Assembly (NCBI RefSeq): GCF_002900365.1
Contig: NZ_CP025979.1
Span: forward strand, 806,001-870,000
Length of the DNA stretch: 64,000 nucleotides
Source of the DNA: Escherichia marmotae
GTDB lineage: Bacteria > Pseudomonadota > Gammaproteobacteria > Enterobacterales > Enterobacteriaceae
Direction of reading: 5' to 3'
The notes beneath the pieces were generated by a model. That model searched no databases, had not been told where the DNA came from, and saw nothing but the letters and a program-made list of their open reading frames with translations. Made by a program: the position numbers and the translations under genes. Positions 51,650 to 59,696 of the stretch are shown here, piece after piece. Position 1 is the stretch's first letter, and each line of letters begins with the position of its first letter.

Positions 51650-52964
51650 GAGCCTGTTTAAGATTCTGTGTAAATGCCTTTTCTCAGAAGTGACCGTCCA
51701 GGCGGTCACCGAACTCGATAATAAAGCGGCTCATTGCCATTCGCCAGTCCTTCAACGGCATCGTCCATTTCTGGGACGCAGACTGGATTGCCAGCCACAC
51801 CACTTTTTTCACCGAGTCGTCTGTCGGGAACACTTTACGCTTTTTGAGCGCATGGCGGATCACGCTGTTTAGCGACTCGATGGCATTCGTCGTATAGATC
51901 ACTTTGCGGATGTCCGTTGGATAAGCGAAGAACGTGGCAAGATTCGGCCAGTTAGCCTGCCAGCTTCGGCTTATCTGAGGATAGCGACAGTCCCAGGCCG
52001 CAGCGAACGCTTCCAGTGCCTGCTGGCCTGCCTCTTCCGTGGGAGCCTGATAAATCGCTTTCAGGTCGCGAGTGACGGCTTTGTAGTCCTTCCATGACAC
52101 GAAGCGCAGGCTGTTGCGCACCATATGCACGATGCATAACTGGATGCGGGCCTTCGGATATACTGTGTTGATGGCATCCGGGAAGCCTTTCAGGCCATCC
52201 ACACAGGCGATGAGGATATCGTTCAGACCGCGGTTTTTCAGTTCAGTCAGCACATTGAGCCAGAACTTCGCCCCTTCATTTTCGGCCAGCCACATACCCA
52301 GCAGTTCTTTCTGACCTTCGATATTGATGCCCAGTGCCAGGAACACCGATTTGTTGATGACGCGACTGTCCTGCCGAACTTTCAGGACGATACAGTCAAG
52401 ATAAACAATGGGGTAAACAGCATCCAGTGGTCGGTTTTGCCATTCTACAACCTGCTCCATCACGGCATCGGTAACCTTTGATATCAGTGCCGGTGAAACA
52501 TCTGCGTCATACAGTTCTTTGAACGCAGCAGCTATCTCACGGGTGGTCATCCCTTTGGCATACAACGAGAGGATCTGGTTATCCATCCCGGTAATACGGG
52601 TCTGATTTTTCTTTACCAGTTGTGGTTCGAAGGTACCGTCACGATCGCGCGGAGTACGCAGTTCCAGTGGACCGTCGCCTGTGATAACGGTCTTTGTGGA
52701 AAAACCGTTGCGGGAGTTAGCTCCTGGTCTGGACTGATTTTTCTCATACCCAGGATGGTGTGTCATCTCTGCATTGAGAGCGGCTTCAACGCTGAGCTTT
52801 TTCAGCAGCCGATCAAACTGACTGAGGTCTTCAGGGGTTTTGAGGTTTTTGGCCAGTTCGTTAGCCAGAGCCTGTAACTGTTTTTCGTCCATAAATTAAC
52901 CTTCATTTGATGCTGGATTGAACATATCAAAATCAGGCAATTACACAAATCTATGTACAGGCTC
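51650..52964 (-). mobile_element. IS1414 (IS256 family), copy 2, inverted
   Basis: A 1315-bp element with the same ends as copy 1 (3498-4812), in the opposite orientation. The left flank is the IS4 stub (CCGGAAA) and the right flank is chromosomal (ACATTCCAC); they do not match each other, so there is no target duplication, which suggests an adjacent deletion or recombination. Confidence 0.92.
51684..52892 (-). CDS. IS256-family transposase (IS1414), copy 2
   Basis: A 402-residue transposase identical in sequence to the one in copy 1, with Asp in YLDCIVLKV, Asp in ACVDGLKGF and Glu in TTNAIESLNS. Intact. The pair forms 1.3-kb inverted repeats about 47 kb apart, sufficient for homologous recombination. 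Confidence 0.93.
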   Translation of the reverse strand: MDEKQLQALANELAKNLKTPEDLSQFDRLLKKLSVEAALNAEMTHHPGYEKNQSRPGANSRNGFSTKTVITGDGPLELRTPRDRDGTFEPQLVKKNQTRITGMDNQILSLYAKGMTTREIAAAFKELYDADVSPALISKVTDAVMEQVVEWQNRPLDAVYPIVYLDCIVLKVRQDSRVINKSVFLALGINIEGQKELLGMWLAENEGAKFWLNVLTELKNRGLNDILIACVDGLKGFPDAINTVYPKARIQLCIVHMVRNSLRFVSWKDYKAVTRDLKAIYQAPTEEAGQQALEAFAAAWDCRYPQISRSWQANWPNLATFFAYPTDIRKVIYTTNAIESLNSVIRHALKKRKVFPTDDSVKKVVWLAIQSASQKWTMPLKDWRMAMSRFIIEFGDRLDGHF

Positions 52965-53085
52965 ACATTCCACGAATAACCATATCCTGTCGTTTTTTCC
53001 ACGAATAATGAGAGTGTTTTCTTTTATCAAAAATCATTTCTTATAACCAGAAAAGGGCAGGAAGCCTGCCCAATTTATGCTGAAC

Positions 53086-55062
53086 TTATGGCGTCACAAT
53101 ATTGAACCAGAATTCAAAATTATCCATATAGCCTAACATTTCGTTGAGTTTCTCTGCATTGCCACTGATTTTGACTTCGCCTTTATCTATCGCTTCTTTC
53201 AATGTCTCTTCCTTCAGAACGATTTTATTCAAGACATCGCGGGAGAGAGTGATTGTCGCGTCAGCATCAGATGCTTGCGTACCTGCAGTGTGATTGAGCA
53301 CACCATTTTCAAGCTCTACTTTATAAGTGCCGCCATCTTCACCGAAATCAAAATTCAATACAGTTTTAGCGTCTGCTGCTTTCTCGCCATTAATGTGCAC
53401 CGCAAGATAATCAAAGAACATTTCCGGCGTCATTGCGCGTACAGTGTCAGGGCTGGCAGTATTTGGCGTTGGCAGTTTTTGCACGCTGTTACGTAATTCC
53501 TGTGCGCCAGTAAGATAGAAATTACGCCACGGCCCGGATTCTGCCTGGTAGCCTAACTGTTCAAGCGCATCGGCTTCCAGATTTCTCGCAGCCTGGTTAT
53601 TTGGATCGGCAAATACCACCTTGCTGACAACCTGGGCAACCCAGCGGAAATTACCCTGGTCATAATCCTGTTTGGCTTTTTGTAAAATGGCATCAGCACC
53701 GCCCATATATTCGACAAATTTCTTCGCAGCGTCTTCTGGCGGCAATTCATCAAGCGTTGCCGGGTTACCATCAAACCAACCGAGATAAAGCACATAAGTT
53801 GCTTTCACATCATGACTCACCGAACCGTAATACCCGCGATTCGCCCAGGTGTTAGCAAGCGAGGAGGGTAATTTAAAGTTTGCGGCGATCTCATCGCGGG
53901 TCTGCCCCTGATTCGCCATGCGCAGCGTTTGATCGTTGATGTAACGATACAAATCGCGTTGGGTTTTTAGCAGTTTAACGACGTTGTCATTGCCCCAGGT
54001 TGGCCAGTGATGCTGAGCGAGAATTATCTCCGCTTTATCACCCCACAAATTGAGTGCCTCGTTGATGTATTTGGACCAGGGAAGAGGTTGACGAATTTTG
54101 GCACCACGCAGTGAATAGGTGTTGTGGAGGGTGTGCGTGACATCTTCTGCAGTTTCGATCAGTTTCTTTTCTTCGATAAACCACAACATTTCAGAAGGTG
54201 CTTCGGAACCGGGCGCCATCAGAAAATCGTAGGTCAACCCATCGATCGTCTCTTTTTGCCCGGTTTTGGTGATGTAGTTGGTAGGGGCAATCAATGTAAC
54301 TGTTCCTGCTGACGTTGTTGTTCCCAGCCCGGCTCCAACCTGGCCTTTAGCATCAGGTTTCAATAAGTTGCCGTACATATAACTGGCTCTTCGGCTCATC
54401 ACATTGCCAGCCATAATATTTTCTGAAACGGCCTCCTCTAAAAAACCGGCTGGTGCATAAATTTTTGTTTTACCTGATTTAACGTCAGCTTCATCAACCA
54501 CGCCGCGAACGCCACCGTAGTGATCGACATGGCTGTGCGTGTAGATAACTGCCACTACCGGTTTTTGACCACGATTTTTGTAATAAAGATCCATACCCAC
54601 TTTGGCTGTTTCTGCAGAAACCAGTGGGTCAACGACGGTAATACCTTCTTTACCTTCGATGATGGTCATATTTGATAAATCGAGATTGCGAATTTGATAG
54701 ACGCCGTCGGTTACTTCAAATAAACCACTGATATTTATCAGTTGCGCCTGACGCCATAAACTTGGGTTAACCGTATCAGGTGCTTTATCGCCTTCTTTTA
54801 TAAAAGTATATTGCTGTGGATTCCAGATGACGTTCCCTTGTTCACCCTTAATCACCTCCTGAGGTATGGGGGCAATGAATCCTTTATGAGCATCAGTGAA
54901 ATCGGTGTTATCGGAAAAAGGTAATTGACTATAAAGTGCATTATTCGCTTGTTGGGTGGCTGAGGTGGCCTCTTTTGGTGCTTCCGCGGCAATGAGAGGA
55001 AGTGAACTGGTGGTGAATAATCCCATGACTAGCAGACTTTTAGCAATATGATTAAGCTGCAT
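53086..55062 (-). CDS. YjcS/SdsA-type alkyl sulfatase
   Basis: A 658-residue exported metallo-beta-lactamase-fold sulfatase that hydrolyses primary alkyl sulfates such as SDS to alcohol and sulfate. Signal peptide LLVMGLFTTSSLPLIAAEA near residues 10-28; zinc ligands THSHVDHYGG near residue 175; a helical dimerisation part and an SCP2-like C-terminal domain (TITLSRDVLNKIVLKEETLK) near 590-650. I start at the ATG at 55062 with GGAGA upstream. K-12 carries yjcS elsewhere (about 92 min), so this may be a second, acquired copy or a moved one. It lies next to the IS1414. Confidence 0.88.
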   Translation of the reverse strand: MQLNHIAKSLLVMGLFTTSSLPLIAAEAPKEATSATQQANNALYSQLPFSDNTDFTDAHKGFIAPIPQEVIKGEQGNVIWNPQQYTFIKEGDKAPDTVNPSLWRQAQLINISGLFEVTDGVYQIRNLDLSNMTIIEGKEGITVVDPLVSAETAKVGMDLYYKNRGQKPVVAVIYTHSHVDHYGGVRGVVDEADVKSGKTKIYAPAGFLEEAVSENIMAGNVMSRRASYMYGNLLKPDAKGQVGAGLGTTTSAGTVTLIAPTNYITKTGQKETIDGLTYDFLMAPGSEAPSEMLWFIEEKKLIETAEDVTHTLHNTYSLRGAKIRQPLPWSKYINEALNLWGDKAEIILAQHHWPTWGNDNVVKLLKTQRDLYRYINDQTLRMANQGQTRDEIAANFKLPSSLANTWANRGYYGSVSHDVKATYVLYLGWFDGNPATLDELPPEDAAKKFVEYMGGADAILQKAKQDYDQGNFRWVAQVVSKVVFADPNNQAARNLEADALEQLGYQAESGPWRNFYLTGAQELRNSVQKLPTPNTASPDTVRAMTPEMFFDYLAVHINGEKAADAKTVLNFDFGEDGGTYKVELENGVLNHTAGTQASDADATITLSRDVLNKIVLKEETLKEAIDKGEVKISGNAEKLNEMLGYMDNFEFWFNIVTP

Positions 55063-55384
55063 CGCAAGTGTCTCCAGAAAGACTTTATAAAAGAAAGGAT
55101 ATTCCGAGCGAAAATTCTTAGTGAGGGCAAGAATAACTATAATTGGCATTAATAAATCAGCAAGCTGGATGTCGTGAATTTTCTTAATATGATAAGAAAT
55201 AAAGAATAGATTCTGTATATTACAAGGCAGGTGTTTATTATTGTGGAAGCTAATAGTATATATGCGTTATTAAAATGGCGACGTAAATATCGCTATCTCT
55301 TTGCACATCATTTCGCATCAAAGAACACATGACGTTTTCGGCTTGTGCTAATTTTGCTGGCAGTCTTTAAAAAGGAGCATAACA

Positions 55385-55612
55385 ATGCCACATATTGATA
55401 TTAAGTGTTTTCCCCGTGAACTGGACGAGCAACAAAAAGCGGAACTGGCCGCGGAGATTACCGACGTCATTATTCGCCATCTGAACAGTAAAGAGAGTTC
55501 GATCAGCATCGCACTACAGCAGATCCAACCGGAAGCATGGCAAGCTGTCTGGGACAGCGAAATCGCGCCCCAGATGGCGACATTGATCAAAAAACCGGGT
55601 TACAGCATGTAG
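55385..55612 (+). CDS. pptA: PptA, 4-oxalocrotonate tautomerase family
   Basis: A 75-residue tautomerase of the 4-OT superfamily with the catalytic N-terminal Pro (MPHIDIKCFP; Pro1 after Met removal). K-12 PptA tautomerises phenylpyruvate-type enols in vitro; the natural substrate is unknown. AAGGAGC precedes the ATG. Its stop faces that of yddH, 4 bp away. Confidence 0.92.
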   Translation: MPHIDIKCFPRELDEQQKAELAAEITDVIIRHLNSKESSISIALQQIQPEAWQAVWDSEIAPQMATLIKKPGYSM

Positions 55613-55616
55613 CGCG

Positions 55617-56186
55617 CTATCCTGCCGTGACGCGTTTACCGCTGGTAACGAAAGTGCCAGCGCCTAAATGGTGAAGGGTGTTGAGTTTATCATCATCAAA
55701 TTGCCAGCGACCTTCGACAAATACCCGCGCGTCTGCCGCTGCCGACACAACTTCGCCAAATAGAGTATCGTATTTTTCTTGCGCAGAAGTCGCGGGCAGC
55801 AGGCGGCATTCCATCCACGCCAGACATTTCTCTTCGACCAACGGTAAACCCAGCACCGGACCTTTCACGACAGGAATGCCGTAACAGTTAAACTTATCTT
55901 CATCGCGCCCTGAAACGCTACCTACCGCCCAGGTCCAGTTAGTTGCCGCTACGCCGGGGATCACAATGCCAAACATGCCGCTACGTTCTATCAACTCCCG
56001 TGACCAGGTGGATTTATCCACCACAATTGCCACCCGCGGCGGCTCAAATTCTACAGGCATCGACCAGGCTGCGGCCATTACGTTTCGTAACTGGGACAGT
56101 TTATCGTGACTGGTAATCAAAATAGTCGGGCCGTGGTTTAACAGACGGCTGGCATGATGCAACTCGACGGGAATAAATCGGCTCAC
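55617..56186 (-). CDS. yddH: YddH, flavin reductase-like FMN-binding protein
   Basis: A 189-residue protein with a flavin_reduct split-barrel (GPTILITSHDKLSQLRNVMA, AAWSMPVEFEPPRVAIVVDK, GVAATNWTWAVGSVSGRDED). Likely binds FMN and may reduce flavins or act as an oxidoreductase; the substrate is not known. Convergent with pptA and divergent from nhoA. Confidence 0.9.
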   Translation of the reverse strand: MSRFIPVELHHASRLLNHGPTILITSHDKLSQLRNVMAAAWSMPVEFEPPRVAIVVDKSTWSRELIERSGMFGIVIPGVAATNWTWAVGSVSGRDEDKFNCYGIPVVKGPVLGLPLVEEKCLAWMECRLLPATSAQEKYDTLFGEVVSAAADARVFVEGRWQFDDDKLNTLHHLGAGTFVTSGKRVTAG

Positions 56187-56360
56187 GGTATCGCCTCGCT
56201 ATGAAGGGGGTTTTAAAAGCGTAGCTCGTAACGCAATAAGCAACGAAATTAACGGGATTGGCGATTTACGAACGTGATGGATGTCCACGAACGCACAAAA
56301 TAGCCGGTGCTACGTCTAATCCAGGTTATAAGTTGATAAAACCACTTAGGGAAACGCCTG

Positions 56361-57206
56361 ATGACGCCCATTCTGAATCACTATTTTGCCCGCATTAACT
56401 GGTCGGGAGCCGTTGCGGTCAACATCGACACGCTGCGCGCATTACACCTGAAACACAATTGCACCATTCCGTTTGAAAACCTCGACGTCTTGCTGCCGAG
56501 GGAAATGCAGTTGGATGATCAATCGCTGGAAGATAAGCTGGTCATCGCCCGTCGTGGTGGTTACTGCTTTGAGCAGAATGGCGTGTTTGAGCGGGTGTTA
56601 CGCGAGTTAGGTTTCAACGTTCGTAGTCTGTTAGGACGCGTGGTGTTATCTAATCCACCATCGTTGCCGCCGCGCACGCACCGTTTGCTGTTGGTGGAGC
56701 TGGAAGATGAACGCTGGATTGCCGATGTCGGTTTTGGTGGGCAGACGTTAACCGCGCCGATTCGTTTAGTGCCTGACATCGTGCAAGCCACGCCGCACGG
56801 AGAGTATCGCCTGCGACAGGAAAATGACGACTGGATTTTGCAGTTTAATCATCATCAGCACTGGCAGTCGATGTACCGTTTTGATCTCTGTGAACAGCAG
56901 CAAAGCGATTATGTGATGGGCAACTTCTGGTCGGCGCACTGGCCGCAATCGCATTTTCGCCATCATTTGCTGATGTGCCGTCATTTGCCAGATGGCGGCA
57001 AGCTGACGTTGACCAATTTCCATTTTACCCGTTATGAAAATGGTCACGTAGCAGAGCAGCAGAATTTGCCAGATGTAGCGTCGTTATATGCCGTGATGCA
57101 GGAGCAGTTTGGTCTGGGCGTGGATGATGCAAAACATGGTTTCACTGAGGATGAGCTGGCGCAGGTGATGGCAGCATTTGATACGCATCCGGAGGCAGGT
57201 AAATAG
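56361..57206 (+). CDS. nhoA: Arylamine N-acetyltransferase / N-hydroxyarylamine O-acetyltransferase
   Basis: A 281-residue cytosolic NAT that moves acetyl from acetyl-CoA to arylamines or N-hydroxyarylamines. The Cys-His-Asp triad is in place: Cys69 in RRGGYCFEQN, His107 in PRTHRLLLVE and Asp122 in WIADVGFGG. Full length; TTAGGGAAACG precedes the ATG. Followed by a REP pair and convergent yddE. Confidence 0.94.
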   Translation: MTPILNHYFARINWSGAVAVNIDTLRALHLKHNCTIPFENLDVLLPREMQLDDQSLEDKLVIARRGGYCFEQNGVFERVLRELGFNVRSLLGRVVLSNPPSLPPRTHRLLLVELEDERWIADVGFGGQTLTAPIRLVPDIVQATPHGEYRLRQENDDWILQFNHHQHWQSMYRFDLCEQQQSDYVMGNFWSAHWPQSHFRHHLLMCRHLPDGGKLTLTNFHFTRYENGHVAEQQNLPDVASLYAVMQEQFGLGVDDAKHGFTEDELAQVMAAFDTHPEAGK

Positions 57207-57218
57207 TTTGTGTCAGAG

Positions 57219-57317
57219 TGCCGGATGCGGCGTAAACGTCTTATCCGGCCTACATTAGCCAACAGATTCAATAAATTATGATGCGGTTGTAGGCCTGATA
57301 AGCGAAGCACATCAGGC
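57219..57317. repeat. REP/BIME pair between nhoA and yddE
   Basis: Two REP units in opposite orientation: TGCCGGATGCGGCGTAAACG through TTATCCGGCCTACA (57219-57253) and GTAGGCCTGATAAGCG through ACATCAGGCA (57289-57318). Typical E. coli intergenic BIME between convergent genes, possibly stabilising 3' ends and binding gyrase. Confidence 0.88.
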
Positions 57318-57349
57318 AATTTGTTTTTCTGCCATTTATGGCAACGGTT

Positions 57350-58243
57350 TTAAAGATCAATTGCCCACTCGGCATGAAATAAAATCACCGCCGTACCAGA
57401 AATAGTCACTTTCTCCGGCTGGTTATCGCGAATTGTCACCGTCACATCAATCACTCCATCACGACCCAATGCGCGCCCCTGATGGCCTTTAACACGCAAT
57501 ACATTGCCATCGTGGGGTAACACGTTGTGATGCACCAGCCATGCGCCCATCGGGCCGTTGGCATTGCCGGTAACCGGATCTTCCACAATGCCAATTGCAG
57601 GCGAGAACATGCGTCCATCGGTTTCATTTTTACCAGGGCGGATCTGGAAGGGGAAAAAACCATTACAGCCAATCTGTTTACTGATGGCAGTCAGCGCAGC
57701 AAGGTCTGGTGAAAGGGCATCGATATCCACTTCCGGCTTCAACGGGATCATCACTTTTGAGTGTCCGGTAGTCGCCACCTGGATCGGCAAACCGGGCAGA
57801 ATGTCGTCTTCAGTGAGATGAAGCGCGTTGATAATCGCCGCACGTGTTTCGCCTTCCAGCGGTGGCTCAAAGCCAGGGGAACCTTGTTCCAGCGAAATAC
57901 GATAATCATCGTTATGTTTTTCGATAGTCACGCGGTGCTTTCCCGCCAGTGACGTTTGCCAGACGGTGCAATTCCCCAAACCTGATACCTTCGAACGCAC
58001 ATAGTGCGCCGCCACGGTCGCGTGACCGCAAATCGGCACTTCAACCGTTGGCGTAAAGTAGCGAATGCGCACATCGCTGTCGTCGCTGTGCAGCAGAAAA
58101 GCGGTTTCAGAATGGCCTAATTCGCGGGCGATAAGCTGCATTTGCGCTTCGCTGAGATCATCGGCAGGGAAAACAACACCGGCAGAATTGCCGCGAAACG
58201 GTTGAGAGGTAAAAGCATCGACGTGGTAAACCTGCGGTTTCAT
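57350..58243 (-). CDS. yddE: YddE, PhzF-family isomerase-like protein
   Basis: A 297-residue PhzF-type protein with two diaminopimelate-epimerase-like halves. The catalytic Glu of PhzF corresponds to ARELGHSETAF near residue 46; the second half has the DPVTGNANGPMGA motif near residue 215. Substrate unknown. Lies 80 bp downstream of narV and is separately transcribed. Confidence 0.93.
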   Translation of the reverse strand: MKPQVYHVDAFTSQPFRGNSAGVVFPADDLSEAQMQLIARELGHSETAFLLHSDDSDVRIRYFTPTVEVPICGHATVAAHYVRSKVSGLGNCTVWQTSLAGKHRVTIEKHNDDYRISLEQGSPGFEPPLEGETRAAIINALHLTEDDILPGLPIQVATTGHSKVMIPLKPEVDIDALSPDLAALTAISKQIGCNGFFPFQIRPGKNETDGRMFSPAIGIVEDPVTGNANGPMGAWLVHHNVLPHDGNVLRVKGHQGRALGRDGVIDVTVTIRDNQPEKVTISGTAVILFHAEWAIDL

Positions 58244-58323
58244 TAACGTTCTCCTGTGGCTGGAGAACTAGCATAGCCTGCAAGTGGCCGGAGAGCGAAG
58301 GGCTAATCCGGCCAACGTGAGAA

Positions 58324-59004
58324 TCAACGCCGCGAGCGCACAATCTGATACCGACGGGTAAAGTACTCAAACGGCGCACTCCACACATGCACCAGTCGGG
58401 TGAACGGGAAGAGCAGGAAGATGGTCATTCCTAACACCAGATGAACGCGGAAGATATAAGCCACACCATCAAGATGTGTCGATGCACCGCCCTGGAAAGT
58501 GACGATGCTTTGCGCCCAGCCCACCAGCTTCATCATTTCGCTGCCGTCCGGATGTTGTGCTGAAAAGGGAATGGTGGTTAACCCCAGAATGCACTGAATT
58601 AACAAAATGGCGAGGATCAGGATATCCGCACCAGAAGACGTCGCCCTGATACGCGGATTCGTTAAACGGCGTACCAGCAACCCCGCTCCGCCAATCAGTG
58701 TCAGCACACCGCAAATACCACCGAGGATCATCGCCATCTGCTGTTTTACCGCCACTGGCAGAAACCATGCGTACATCCAGTGTGGCGTTAGCATGCCAAA
58801 CAAATGGCCGAAGAAGATCCCCAGAATGCCGATATGGAACAAGTTCGACCACAGCACCATTCCACGTTTATCCAACATCTGGCTGGAGGAGGCACGCCAG
58901 GTGTACTGTCCGTAATCGTAGCGCAGCCAGCTTCCGAGGATAAAAACCGTGCCACACAAGTACGGGTAGATATCGTAAAAAAAGACGTTCAGATACTGAA
59001 TCAT
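58324..59004 (-). CDS. narV: NarV, gamma subunit of nitrate reductase Z
   Basis: A 226-residue cytochrome b subunit that anchors NarZY in the inner membrane and takes electrons from quinol. Five transmembrane helices; heme-ligand histidines in NLFHIGILGIFFGHLFGM (near residues 55-68) and in FRVHLVLGM and FTRLVHVW (near 187-205). The start overlaps the narW stop as ATGA. Last gene of narZYWV. Confidence 0.95.
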   Translation of the reverse strand: MIQYLNVFFYDIYPYLCGTVFILGSWLRYDYGQYTWRASSSQMLDKRGMVLWSNLFHIGILGIFFGHLFGMLTPHWMYAWFLPVAVKQQMAMILGGICGVLTLIGGAGLLVRRLTNPRIRATSSGADILILAILLIQCILGLTTIPFSAQHPDGSEMMKLVGWAQSIVTFQGGASTHLDGVAYIFRVHLVLGMTIFLLFPFTRLVHVWSAPFEYFTRRYQIVRSRR

Positions 59005-59696
59005 TTCCCACCTCCCGCACTGATGTCGACATACTGCGGTGCGACATCCTGGCTAAAGCGTCGCTGATATTGATTAAGCGGCGAGCTGTCACACGCCGTG
59101 GCGTTATCTTCAATAAACTTCACCTGTTCCTCTTCCCACACTGCATCCAGCGCCTGACGGGTGTCGTCGCGCTCCTCGCTGCGTATCTGTTTTGTGACAC
59201 TGTCACTTGAAAGAGTACTTCCCGCCAGATGCAGCAGGGCGTCAAACAACGGATACCACGGTGCCTCGCGTTGTTTTAAGCGTCCGCCAAGCAGGGCGAG
59301 GATTGGCGCAACGTTGAGCAAACCTTCTTTAGCCTGGTCATCCGGCAGCACACTTAAATACTCCAGATACAGCGGCAGATAATCAGGCAGCTCGCGACAA
59401 TTTAGTTGCAGGCCGACTTTTTCATACTCCGCCAGCAGATCTACCATTGCCTGACCGCGATTGCGGGACTCGGCATGAACATGTTCGAATAGCAGCAGCG
59501 AAGTGGTACGTCCACGGTCAAACACTTCACACCATTCAGCCTGTTTATCCAACAGCGGTGCATTGAGCAGGTCGCAGGTGAAATCGGTGAGCATCGGCGC
59601 GTTACGGTGAATCAGCGCCAGTGCGTCGTCTTTGTTCTCCCATAGCAGCTCGTCCGGATACTCCATCAACAAGCCGATCACTTTGAGGATTTGCAT
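59001..59696 (-). CDS. narW: NarW, nitrate reductase Z assembly chaperone
   Basis: A 231-residue NarJ/TorD-like cytosolic chaperone required for molybdenum cofactor insertion into NarZ; not part of the final enzyme. All-helical (MQILKVIGLLMEYPDELLWE..., YLPLYLEYLSVLP). The start overlaps the narY stop by one base. Confidence 0.94.
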   Translation of the reverse strand: MQILKVIGLLMEYPDELLWENKDDALALIHRNAPMLTDFTCDLLNAPLLDKQAEWCEVFDRGRTTSLLLFEHVHAESRNRGQAMVDLLAEYEKVGLQLNCRELPDYLPLYLEYLSVLPDDQAKEGLLNVAPILALLGGRLKQREAPWYPLFDALLHLAGSTLSSDSVTKQIRSEERDDTRQALDAVWEEEQVKFIEDNATACDSSPLNQYQRRFSQDVAPQYVDISAGGGK

